Shown here piece after piece: positions 41,770 to 51,610 of a DNA stretch of 64,000 bases. Made by a program: the position numbers and the translations under genes. The number at the start of each line of letters is the position of its first letter. Positions within the stretch are counted from its first letter, which is position 1. The notes under the pieces are model-generated. The model made no database searches. It was not told the DNA's origin and saw only the letters and a program-made list of their open reading frames with translations. The DNA comes from UBA5239 sp040391785 (GTDB taxonomy: Bacteria > Verrucomicrobiota > Lentisphaeria > Victivallales > Victivallaceae): NCBI GenBank assembly GCA_040391785.1, contig JBEBXH010000022.1, forward strand, positions 6,331-70,330, written 5' to 3'.

Positions 41770-44264
41770 AAAAACTGCTCGGCCTCCTGTTCCTGTTAAC
41801 CCTGCCAACCGCTTATACCCTCGATCTCGAGTGGCACGTGCCGGAGGCCGAATACCGGCTGATCGTGGAGTCCGACCGCCCCGGCGAAAACGGCTATTTC
41901 GACTTCGGCGACTACGCCATGCCGATCCTGCTGGGCAAAGGGGTGGACATCCGCGACCATGCCGACAACAAAATTCCATTCTATCTCCATCAGACCCTCG
42001 GGCTGGTGATCGCTCCTGCCCCGGGTTCGCCGCGCCGCTATATTTACTTTGGGTTGCCGGAAGTCTCGCCGGTCGACCAGTGGAACAAAGCGCAGAACGG
42101 CGAAATTCCGCCCGACCGCACGATTTACACCAACGCCTATTGGCGCGGACACCGCTACTGGACCAGCAAGGAATGGCTGGACAATCAGGTCAACAACCTC
42201 GAAAACCGTTTCATCCGCGACAACGGCTGGAACTTCAAGTACCTGCTGCGCTGCTTCGCCACGTCAGCGGTCAGTTTGCATCAGGAAGTGCTGGATCCGC
42301 GGGCCGAACCGGTCACTGTCGGCGACTGGAACAAACCGCTCGACCGCGAAAATTATCTCTGCTGGCGCTACCGCGACCTCTCCCGCCGGATCAATTACTT
42401 CTCGCAGGAGGAAATGGAGCGTTCATATGCTGATCCGTTCCGTTATTCCCGGGCGCGCATGGACTGGGTCTGGCGGCGCATCTATCTCTCGCGCAAGAAT
42501 ATCTTCCGGGTATTGCCGGACCTGCAGGCGCGTGCCCCGGAGGCTCCGATGAATGACTTTATCAATATTTTCAAGCAGCCGTACCGCGGCGTCTTTTTCT
42601 CCGCCAACCAGGCACTGTTTCATATTACGGACGACGCCTTTGACTCGCGCCGCAACATCGCGGTGGTCATGGAGGGCAAGCTGATCGTGCCCGAAAACGG
42701 TGAATACGAGTTCAAAGCGGAAGCGAACGGCTCGTTCCTGCTCTATGTCGACGGTCAGCTGCACCTCAGCAAATACAACGAACCCGTTATCGACAAATTC
42801 CTGAAACTGAACCTGACCGCCGGCCTGCACGAAGTGCGTTTCTGCTTCCAGCGCCAGTCCTCCAGCATCGCCACGCTCTCCTGGAAAAAAACGGGCGCGG
42901 AGCAGTTCGCTGTGCTGACCGAAAACGATTTCGCCCCGGCCTGGCCGAACCCGCCGCTGGCCATGCAGCGCAAGCCATACGTCGACATCCCGCTGATCAA
43001 GCAGATCAGCCAGTACGATATATTTATCGCCAAGACTGAAAAGAAGTTATGGAAGGAACTGGCCGCCGTAAACGGCCCGCAGATCACCTGGCTCCTGAAC
43101 GGTGCTCCGGTCTTCATCGGCGAAAAAGCCACCCTCATCAGCAACCCCGGCGATCAATTCGGCATTATGACCGACGATTTCCCGCCGACCCGGTTTTTCT
43201 GGCTCCGCGCCGACCGCAAGGACAAACCGTGGTTCCACGCCGATTTGAGTTTGAATCTGTTCGTTCCCGATTTTATTTACGAGGATGAAGAGCTGGAGAT
43301 GTTCGTCGAAATGCTCTCGGCGCTCCCGGTCGCGGCCCGAAGCGTCCTCTCGGTCACGCCCGACCGAAAAAATCCCATGTTCCAGACCGGGAAACGCGAA
43401 ATTATTGTTCCCCCGAAACGAATGATCCAGGAGGACCGCTACGCCAGCGACGGTTCCTTCAAATATTCCGTTCACCTGAAAGGCGCGGAGCTGAAAAACG
43501 CTCTGAACATCGACTTCGAACTGAAGGTTCCCGAACTGATCTTCTCCTCGCGGAAGCTCCGTTTTATCCCCCTGAACACACTGCCTCCGCTCACGCTCGA
43601 CGCCAACGGCGATTTCCGGGATGAACAGAACGCGCTGGTCGTGCCGGTGCTGCACCGCCCCGCACTGAGCGAAATCCGCACCTGGGAACTGCCCGCCAAA
43701 ATCAAAAATCAGATCGTTTCCTACCGTCATATGCTGTTGATCGGCGACGACTTCGGCAATTTCAGCGCGGACCTGGAAAATACGTTGAAGCAAAAATCAC
43801 TGGCCCTGACCTTCCTGCCGTGGAGCCGCGACCACCAGCCGCTGCTCCGGATGCGCCGCGACCTGCCCCGGATGCTGCAGGACATCAGCCGCAGCCAGGC
43901 GGATCTGGCGCTGGTCATCCCTGCCGCCGCGGACGTAGCCGATCAGATTCCGCTGCGCAGCCAGAGCCGCCACCTCGCCGCCATCCTTCAGGCATTGCGC
44001 GCCAACAAAAATATCCAGACCATTTGCCTCGCCACACCGCTCCCCATGGAAAATCACGCCGAGCTGGAACAGAAGCTATCACAGGAATTGCGGAAACTGG
44101 GGCGCGACTACGGCGTGCGGATCATCGACCTGAACCACTTCCTGCGCCAGAATGGTGAGCTGAATTACGCTCCGGACGCCGCCCATCCCGCCTACCGCGA
44201 ACGGCTGCCGGTCGGCAACACCTCCGCCATCAGCCGCCTGATCGTCAGCGAAACCGTCCGCTGA
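41766..44264 (+). CDS. Large secreted protein with PA14-like and SGNH-like regions
   Basis: 832 residues. Signal peptide at residues 1-18 (LLGLLFLLTLPTAYT). Around residues 290-385 a PA14-like carbohydrate-binding module is suggested by FKAEANGSFLLYVDGQL and LNLTAGLHEVRFCF. The last 180 residues resemble an SGNH hydrolase (MLLIGDDFGNF at the nucleophile block, YAPDAAHPAYRERL at the final block), but the catalytic serine of GDS is replaced by aspartate, so activity is doubtful. Coupled to the GH5-like gene by a 4-base overlap, so it probably helps bind or de-esterify the same polysaccharide. Confidence 0.62.
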   Translation: MKKLLGLLFLLTLPTAYTLDLEWHVPEAEYRLIVESDRPGENGYFDFGDYAMPILLGKGVDIRDHADNKIPFYLHQTLGLVIAPAPGSPRRYIYFGLPEVSPVDQWNKAQNGEIPPDRTIYTNAYWRGHRYWTSKEWLDNQVNNLENRFIRDNGWNFKYLLRCFATSAVSLHQEVLDPRAEPVTVGDWNKPLDRENYLCWRYRDLSRRINYFSQEEMERSYADPFRYSRARMDWVWRRIYLSRKNIFRVLPDLQARAPEAPMNDFINIFKQPYRGVFFSANQALFHITDDAFDSRRNIAVVMEGKLIVPENGEYEFKAEANGSFLLYVDGQLHLSKYNEPVIDKFLKLNLTAGLHEVRFCFQRQSSSIATLSWKKTGAEQFAVLTENDFAPAWPNPPLAMQRKPYVDIPLIKQISQYDIFIAKTEKKLWKELAAVNGPQITWLLNGAPVFIGEKATLISNPGDQFGIMTDDFPPTRFFWLRADRKDKPWFHADLSLNLFVPDFIYEDEELEMFVEMLSALPVAARSVLSVTPDRKNPMFQTGKREIIVPPKRMIQEDRYASDGSFKYSVHLKGAELKNALNIDFELKVPELIFSSRKLRFIPLNTLPPLTLDANGDFRDEQNALVVPVLHRPALSEIRTWELPAKIKNQIVSYRHMLLIGDDFGNFSADLENTLKQKSLALTFLPWSRDHQPLLRMRRDLPRMLQDISRSQADLALVIPAAADVADQIPLRSQSRHLAAILQALRANKNIQTICLATPLPMENHAELEQKLSQELRKLGRDYGVRIIDLNHFLRQNGELNYAPDAAHPAYRERLPVGNTSAISRLIVSETVR

Positions 44265-44269
44265 AAATC

Positions 44270-46225
44270 TTATTTTGAGAAGGACCAATCCTTTTCCAGA
44301 ATCTTATCCATATCCGGATGTTCCCCCGGTTTGTAAGAGAAAATGATATTCTCCAGATATTTCGGATCTCTGGTTTTCACATAAACTTTGAAGTCATTGC
44401 TTTCCTGCAAGCGCTTTTCCTGCCATACCCTGTAGTGATTCGCCAGGTACATGCGCGGCGGCCAATAGGCAAGTTGAAGCAGGATAAACGCGGTACAAAT
44501 CGGAATCCGCAGCCATTTCCAGCGGATATGCATCAGGATAACGGCGATTGCCGGAATGACAATCAGGATAACTTCCATATGGCGGTAGCCGATTCCACCC
44601 CGTTTCATGAAAATCGCGGCAGCAGATAAAATGGATGCGGCCGCCAGCGCGCAAACCGCCTGAAAATGACGTTCCTTCAAATTCCGGGGATCAAGAGCCG
44701 TCAATACGGTCAATCCGATAAATCCCAGAACAGCAAAGACAAACACCGGAACCAGGAACCGGGGAATACCGCGCCCGAGATGATCGAACATCACTTCCCA
44801 GAATTGCGCCTGCCACGGCATAGTTACTCCTTCCGTCACACTTGCATTATTGAACAGGGAAAACACCATTACGCCGCCCACGGCCAACACCGGCACCAGA
44901 TGCCGGAGCCACTGCCCTGGGTTATCGCGGTTGAAATAGAACTTCACCCAGGCATAAACGGCCAGGATACCGGCCGCATAAGTGAAAGACATTGAGTAGA
45001 TCCCCAGAATCAGACACACCGTGAACAACGCGATATCCAGCCAGCGGTCCCGCCGCAGAAAGCCGAAATAAACCGCCATGGCCGACCAGAACAGCATAAA
45101 AGTCATTTGATTCATAAACGGCCACAAGCGGTTATCCCGCAGCAACAACGAAAACATGGGGAGCAGCAACAACGCAAGAAACGGATATTTCCGGAAAGAC
45201 GGCCGGTACAGGCAATACATCCACGCCAGCATCCCGAGGTACAATACATAATTCAAATAGATGTTCAGCGGTATATACCAGTGATTGAGGTGATACTGCA
45301 GCTGCATGAAAAATTTGGTAAAAACGATCCGGTGCTCGTTATGCGCGGAAAAAATCCATGAGGAACTCCAATCCGCAGGCATGTCGGCCATGACATACCA
45401 TTCGTCCGAAAATGGAACATTGACGGCCGAACGGCAGATTTCCCAGCCATTGGCAATGGCAAATAAGATCAGCAGCGCCAAGGCGATTTTCAAGCCGTAA
45501 CCGGCGGAAAATTTCTTCAACCGGTCGCTCAGGGCGATAAAATACCATTTCAGGTATTTGGGCAGCCATTTCATCAGCTTGAAATTGGACTGTCCCGCCA
45601 CCCGGTCGGTCCAGGTCGTAGGTACTTCCGCTACTTTGAAGCTATTGATATGGGCTTTGACAACCAGCTCGATTCCGAGCTCGAACCCGCCGGTGCTTTC
45701 TATGGCCGTCCGGTCGATGAACGATTTCCGGTACAGCTTGAAGTTATTGGTTGAGTCACGACTGGGAATACCGCCCAGATAATAGAGCGTGAGTCCGGCG
45801 CAGCGGGACATGAGCCCCTTCAGGAGCGGCCCGCCGATCTGTTTGCCGCCCTTCATATATCGCGAAGCGCAAACGACATCCGCCCGGTCCGCTTCCGCCT
45901 TGGCGATCAGGTCATTCATCACGGCCGGAGGATCGGATAAATCAGCCATGGTGATAATCGCGTAAGGTGTGGTCACCGATTCCAGCCCGCTTTTCATGGC
46001 ATTGAGGACGCCCCGGCCGTACTTGTTTTTCAGCAAAGTCACCTGAATGCCGAGTTCTTCCTCAGCATGTTTCACCGCGGGCAGTGTATTATCTTCATCG
46101 AAATCGTAGATGATGACGATCTCATGCGGAAAGGTCAAAGCTTCTTTCAGCTGTCCGAGCAGCACTTCAATATTGCTGCCTTCATTATAAACGGGCACCA
46201 GAACGGTGCAGACCGGCGACATCAT
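44270..46225 (-). CDS. Family 2 glycosyltransferase fused to a polytopic membrane domain
   Basis: 651 residues. Residues 1-235 are a DPM1/ArnC-like GT-A domain (CTVLVPVYNEGSNIEVLL, and the DLSDPP DxD block) that uses a polyprenyl phosphate acceptor. Residues about 245-560 hold around ten transmembrane helices as in GT-C or mannosyltransferase-like proteins, followed by a cytoplasmic tail. This fusion suggests both making the lipid-linked sugar and handling it in the membrane. It overlaps the upstream epimerase stop by 4 bases, and is the third gene of a nucleotide-sugar operon. Confidence 0.82.
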   Translation of the reverse strand: MMSPVCTVLVPVYNEGSNIEVLLGQLKEALTFPHEIVIIYDFDEDNTLPAVKHAEEELGIQVTLLKNKYGRGVLNAMKSGLESVTTPYAIITMADLSDPPAVMNDLIAKAEADRADVVCASRYMKGGKQIGGPLLKGLMSRCAGLTLYYLGGIPSRDSTNNFKLYRKSFIDRTAIESTGGFELGIELVVKAHINSFKVAEVPTTWTDRVAGQSNFKLMKWLPKYLKWYFIALSDRLKKFSAGYGLKIALALLILFAIANGWEICRSAVNVPFSDEWYVMADMPADWSSSWIFSAHNEHRIVFTKFFMQLQYHLNHWYIPLNIYLNYVLYLGMLAWMYCLYRPSFRKYPFLALLLLPMFSLLLRDNRLWPFMNQMTFMLFWSAMAVYFGFLRRDRWLDIALFTVCLILGIYSMSFTYAAGILAVYAWVKFYFNRDNPGQWLRHLVPVLAVGGVMVFSLFNNASVTEGVTMPWQAQFWEVMFDHLGRGIPRFLVPVFVFAVLGFIGLTVLTALDPRNLKERHFQAVCALAAASILSAAAIFMKRGGIGYRHMEVILIVIPAIAVILMHIRWKWLRIPICTAFILLQLAYWPPRMYLANHYRVWQEKRLQESNDFKVYVKTRDPKYLENIIFSYKPGEHPDMDKILEKDWSFSK

Positions 46226-47244
46226 ATGCCCCCGATTTCAACCTGTTCCACGATCCACGGGATGACTTCATCCAGAATTTTCTCCAGCGAGGTATCGGCC
46301 GTGAAACCAAGAACATCCCGGGCTTTATCCACTGCCGGAACGCGCTTCTGGACATCATATTTGAACGGTTCATCTGAGGTATAACGAAATGGCTGTTCCG
46401 CCCCTTTTATTTTGCGCCAAATCATTTCCGCCAGCTCAATCACGGAGGTCGAGACCGGGGTGGAAAGATTGAAATCCTGATTCACCGCCTCCGGCTTCTC
46501 GATACAGAGCCGGATTCCGCGCGCCAGGTCGCCGCCATACGTATAATGCCGCACCTGTTCGCCGGAGCCAAGAATATGCAGCGGGTCCTGTCCCTTTACC
46601 ACCTTCTGAACCAGATCGGGCACGACATGGCTCATGGCCAGCTTGACGTTGCCGGAGCGGATATCGGTATGGCACAATGCCTTTTTCTCGCCGATGCCGA
46701 CGCAGTTGAAAGGACGGATGATCGTATACGGCAGTTTATATTGTTCCCACGCCCCCTGGGCAAAGTATTCGCAGGCCAGCTTCTGGAAACCGTACGTGCT
46801 CAGCGGCGGCGGCGATTTGCGCTCATCCCCTTCCCTGCTGGGGAAATGCGTCGTCGACTCAAATACCATGCTGGAGCTCATAACGTTGATTTTCTGCAGC
46901 CTGCGAGTTTTGAAGGCCCAGATTGCGGCGTCGAATGTCGAAGCTACGATCCGCTCGTTTTCCGCCAGCAGTTCATAAGCCATCTCATGAAAATACGATA
47001 TTCCGCCGATCATGGCCGCCGAGGCCACAGCCTGGTCGCACTCGGCAATCAATTCCTTGAGCAGCGCCGTATCCTTGACATCTCCTTCGACGAAATGGTA
47101 GCGGGGATGATTGTCATAGCTTTTTTCGACCTTGCCGTATTTCGAATAGTTATCAATGCCGTAAACCTCATGCCCGGCATTCAGCAAGTCTTCCACCAGA
47201 TAGCCGCAAATAAACCCCGCGGAACCACTTACCAATATTTTCAT
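46222..47244 (-). CDS. NAD-dependent nucleotide-sugar epimerase/dehydratase
   Basis: 340 residues. Extended SDR with VSGSAGFICGYLV as the glycine-rich motif (a Cys in place of the last spacer residue) and STYGFQKLACEYF giving the catalytic YxxxK. A late RHYTYGGDLARGIRL fits nucleotide-sugar binding. Likely acts on the product of the upstream dehydrogenase, for example as a UDP-glucuronate decarboxylase or 4-epimerase; I cannot distinguish these. AAAGGTG precedes the ATG. Confidence 0.83.
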   Translation of the reverse strand: MKILVSGSAGFICGYLVEDLLNAGHEVYGIDNYSKYGKVEKSYDNHPRYHFVEGDVKDTALLKELIAECDQAVASAAMIGGISYFHEMAYELLAENERIVASTFDAAIWAFKTRRLQKINVMSSSMVFESTTHFPSREGDERKSPPPLSTYGFQKLACEYFAQGAWEQYKLPYTIIRPFNCVGIGEKKALCHTDIRSGNVKLAMSHVVPDLVQKVVKGQDPLHILGSGEQVRHYTYGGDLARGIRLCIEKPEAVNQDFNLSTPVSTSVIELAEMIWRKIKGAEQPFRYTSDEPFKYDVQKRVPAVDKARDVLGFTADTSLEKILDEVIPWIVEQVEIGGI

Positions 47245-47268
47245 AATACACCTTTCCTTTTCATTTTC

Positions 47269-48438
47269 TCAATGCCAAATACCCCAGCAGTCGACATACG
47301 GACAAGCTGGCTTCAATGCCAGGTATTCACGGTGCGGAGTGCCGAGGATAATCCCGTCCGCAGTTCGTAAAGCCTCCTCGAGTGGAACAGAATCCGGCAG
47401 ATACGGATCTGAAACAATCACGTTCGCGTCCTGAAATTCCAGTTGTTTTTTTATTTTGAAAGAGAGACTTTCGCGCGTATCATCATTATTCGCCTTGAAC
47501 GTCATGCCGAGGATCGCCACCGACTTGCCGGACAAATTGCCGCCGAGCTTACGCTTCATATCCATCACCAGATAATTCGGCAATCCTTCGTTCACCAGCA
47601 TCGCGGCCTGCCCGAGGAAAAAATTATTGTTGCTGAAAGCCGCCAGCTGCATGGTGTCCTTAAAGAGACAAGGCCCCGCCGCCAACCCTGCTTTGGCAAA
47701 ACTTTTCGCGCGCGGATAGTCCCCTGTAATAGCGCCGAATATACGATAGAAATCGAGCCCGTTTTCCTCCGCCAGCAAGTAGAACTGATTGGCAATGGCA
47801 AACTCCAGGTAACGCCATGAATTGGTAAACAGTTTGCCGATTTCCGCCTCTTTCAGGGGCAGTTCAATCGTGCCCCGGGAGATGTCGCCGAATAAATTCC
47901 TGGCCTCCGCTACCGCATCTTCGTTATTGCCTGAAATAATCTGCGGCAGTTCGTGTATTTCCGCAATACCCTTGCCCTGAACAATCCGCTCCGGGCAAAA
48001 CGCCAGCTTCACCCGGCCGAAGCGCTTGACGAATTTATTGACAAGCAACTCCGAAGTTCCAGGAAACAAGGTGCTTCTCAGAACAATCAATTTCTCCGCA
48101 TCCAGATAATCGATGTAATTCCAGATGCCGTTTACCAGGTCGGCAATTCTCGGATTATGATGTTCATCGACCGGGGTGCCCAGTGAAAAAATCACAATCG
48201 AGCTATCCCGCAGCACTTCCGGATCCGCACTCGCCACCAGCAGGTTGCCGCCGTACTTTGCCAGCAGCGCCTCGGCGCCTTCTTCCTGAAATGGAATGAT
48301 TTTCCGGTTAATATTGTCGACACTTTTCTGATTGACATCGAGCAGGGTAACTTGATAATTGCTGTCAGCCAACACCAAACCCAGCGGAAGCCCCACATGG
48401 CCGCAGCCGCCGACAATGGTAATTTTTGCTTTATACAT
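47269..48438 (-). CDS. UDP-sugar/GDP-mannose dehydrogenase family enzyme
   Basis: 389 residues. NAD motif VGGCGHVGLPLGLVLA at the N-terminus, the catalytic cysteine Cys257 in GPCLFKDT (family GxCLPKD), and the C-terminal domain with GMTFKANNDDTRESLSF. Oxidises a nucleotide sugar to its uronic acid; the sequence is nearest in style to the UDP-N-acetylmannosamine or UDP-glucose 6-dehydrogenases. Starts the three-gene sugar-nucleotide operon that ends in a lipid-linked glycosyltransferase, so it feeds an envelope or capsular glycan. Confidence 0.88.
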   Translation of the reverse strand: MYKAKITIVGGCGHVGLPLGLVLADSNYQVTLLDVNQKSVDNINRKIIPFQEEGAEALLAKYGGNLLVASADPEVLRDSSIVIFSLGTPVDEHHNPRIADLVNGIWNYIDYLDAEKLIVLRSTLFPGTSELLVNKFVKRFGRVKLAFCPERIVQGKGIAEIHELPQIISGNNEDAVAEARNLFGDISRGTIELPLKEAEIGKLFTNSWRYLEFAIANQFYLLAEENGLDFYRIFGAITGDYPRAKSFAKAGLAAGPCLFKDTMQLAAFSNNNFFLGQAAMLVNEGLPNYLVMDMKRKLGGNLSGKSVAILGMTFKANNDDTRESLSFKIKKQLEFQDANVIVSDPYLPDSVPLEEALRTADGIILGTPHREYLALKPACPYVDCWGIWH

Positions 48439-48511
48439 AAATGAAATCCGTCAGGTTTTGTTATAGGGTAATTTAAGCTTCGAAAAAGATAAATTCAAGC
48501 AGAAAACCCGG

Positions 48512-49915
<1,404 letters not shown>

Positions 49916-49978
49916 TTAAACCTCAAATATTTCTGTGTTATATTCCGTTTAATATATCATCTTTTCGGGAAATCTCCA

Positions 49979-50006
49979 TTCCATTTTTCAGAAGTTGTGA
50001 TATATT
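49979..50006 (+). promoter_or_regulatory. Extended -10 promoter of tatD with almost no leader
   Basis: TG at 49998-49999 one base before TATATT (50001-50006); a weak TTCCAT at 49979-49984 could be the -35. Expected start near 50013, three bases before the ATG at 50016, and no ribosome-binding site. Confidence 0.5.
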
Positions 50007-50015
50007 ACCACCACT

Positions 50016-50801
50016 ATGGAATTATTTGACACACATTTTCACTATGACGGGGAGCTCTCGCCGGCGGACTACTTGAAACTGGTCGAATCGGCAGACCTGC
50101 GTTATTTACTGGCGGTCGGCGGCGGCTGCGAGGAGTCGTTGCAGGCCGAACGCTTTGCCAATGAGGTGCCGGACTGCTGGTTCGCGGTGGGGGTACACCC
50201 GCACGGAGCCGAAGAGTTCGACGACGCCATGGACCGCTTTGCACAGTTCCGCGCGAATCCGCGACTGGCGGCCATCGGCGAGCTCGGCTTGGACTTTTAC
50301 TACGATCACTCCGAGCACAAAATCCAATTCAAAGTACTGGAACGGTTCCTTGAGCTGGCGCTCGACTGGAACCTCCCGGCGGTAATCCACCTGCGCGACA
50401 AGGACGATAAGTTCGACGCTTACGCCGAGGGGCACCGGATGCTCCGCGATTTCGCCTCGGGTGGAGGTCGCGGCGAAGTGCACTGCTTCAGCGGCACGCC
50501 GCATTGGGCGGAGAAATTTCTGGAGCTCGGCTTCTACCTCGGAATCACCGGCATGGTCACTTTCCCCAAGGCCCATAATATCCGCGAAACGCTGCGGGTG
50601 ATCCCGCTCGACCGCCTGTTATTGGAAACCGACGCCCCGTACCTCGCTCCGGTGCCGTTCCGGGGCAAAACGAATCACCCCGGCTACCTCGTCCATGTCG
50701 CGGAAAAGGTCGCCGACGAAAAGTGTCTGCACACGGAGGAACTGGCCCAAATCACCACGGCCAATGCCTTCCGCTTTTTGAATCTGGAGAAACCGGAATG
50801 A
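50016..50801 (+). CDS. tatD: TatD-family metal-dependent DNase
   Basis: 261 residues, family length. Metal ligands in order: DTHFHYD (His7, His9), VGVHPH, IGELGLDFY (Glu), a VIHLRD histidine, EVHCFSG and LLLETDAPYLAP (Asp). TatD proteins are Mg-dependent 3'-5' exonucleases or deoxyribonucleases for repair or D-amino-acid quality control. First of a four-gene cluster; it overlaps nudC by 4 bases. Confidence 0.94.
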   Translation: MELFDTHFHYDGELSPADYLKLVESADLRYLLAVGGGCEESLQAERFANEVPDCWFAVGVHPHGAEEFDDAMDRFAQFRANPRLAAIGELGLDFYYDHSEHKIQFKVLERFLELALDWNLPAVIHLRDKDDKFDAYAEGHRMLRDFASGGGRGEVHCFSGTPHWAEKFLELGFYLGITGMVTFPKAHNIRETLRVIPLDRLLLETDAPYLAPVPFRGKTNHPGYLVHVAEKVADEKCLHTEELAQITTANAFRFLNLEKPE

Positions 50802-51610
50802 ACTTCAATCCCGCCAAAGCCCAAATTTTCCCGTTCGACACCGCCGACGGTTACTGGATCGCCGGGCTCCGGCGCCACCTCGCCATCCGCAAGGCTGACC
50901 ATCAGCTGCCGACCCGCGAGGATTTCCGCTGGTTGCCCGGGGCCGAGCCGCTGCTCGCCGGACACAGTTCGGGCAAGAATTTTTATGCGATCACCCTGCC
51001 CTCGGATGAACTGCCCGATCACCTCGAATGGAGCGACATGCGCGAGTTCATCCACCGTCTGCCGAAGGGGGCCAGCACCGCTGTAACCCGCGCCGTGGAG
51101 CTGAATTACTGGAACCGCGAGCACCGTTTCTGCGGCGCCTGCGGCCACCCCACCGAAATCAGCCCGAAAACCGGCGCCCGGGCGTGTTCCGCCTGCGGCA
51201 TGGAGTTCTATCCGCGGCTCTCGCCGGCGATCATCGTCCGGATCACCCGCGGGGGCGAAATCCTGCTGGCGCACAACCGCAGCTTCACGGTGAACCGCTA
51301 CAGCTGTATCGCCGGGTTCGTCGAGGCGGGGGAGACGCTCGAGGACTGCGTTCACCGCGAAATCTTCGAGGAGGTCGGAATCCTGGTTAAGGACATCCGC
51401 TATTTCGGCAGCCAGAGCTGGCCCTTTCCCTACTCGCTGATTGCCGGGTTCACCGCCGAGTATTCCGCTGGCGAAATCCGCCCCGACGGCGAGGAAATCG
51501 ATGACGCCAAATGGTTCACCCCGGATCACCTGCCGGATATCCCGCAGCAGGGCAGCATTTCCCGGGAGTTGATCGATGATTTTTTGAACAGGAGCTGCGA
51601 TGGCAATTGA
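50798..51610 (+). CDS. nudC: NADH/NAD+ pyrophosphatase NudC
   Basis: About 270 residues. Four-cysteine zinc ribbon (CGACGH, CSACGM), Nudix box GFVEAGETLEDCVHREIFEEVG, and the NudC-specific motif SQSWPFPYSL (SQPWPFP in E. coli). Hydrolyses NAD(H) to NMN(H) and AMP and can remove NAD caps from RNA. The ATG at 50798 overlaps the tatD stop, and fits the family N-terminus better than an upstream in-frame start. Confidence 0.94.
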   Translation: MNFNPAKAQIFPFDTADGYWIAGLRRHLAIRKADHQLPTREDFRWLPGAEPLLAGHSSGKNFYAITLPSDELPDHLEWSDMREFIHRLPKGASTAVTRAVELNYWNREHRFCGACGHPTEISPKTGARACSACGMEFYPRLSPAIIVRITRGGEILLAHNRSFTVNRYSCIAGFVEAGETLEDCVHREIFEEVGILVKDIRYFGSQSWPFPYSLIAGFTAEYSAGEIRPDGEEIDDAKWFTPDHLPDIPQQGSISRELIDDFLNRSCDGN

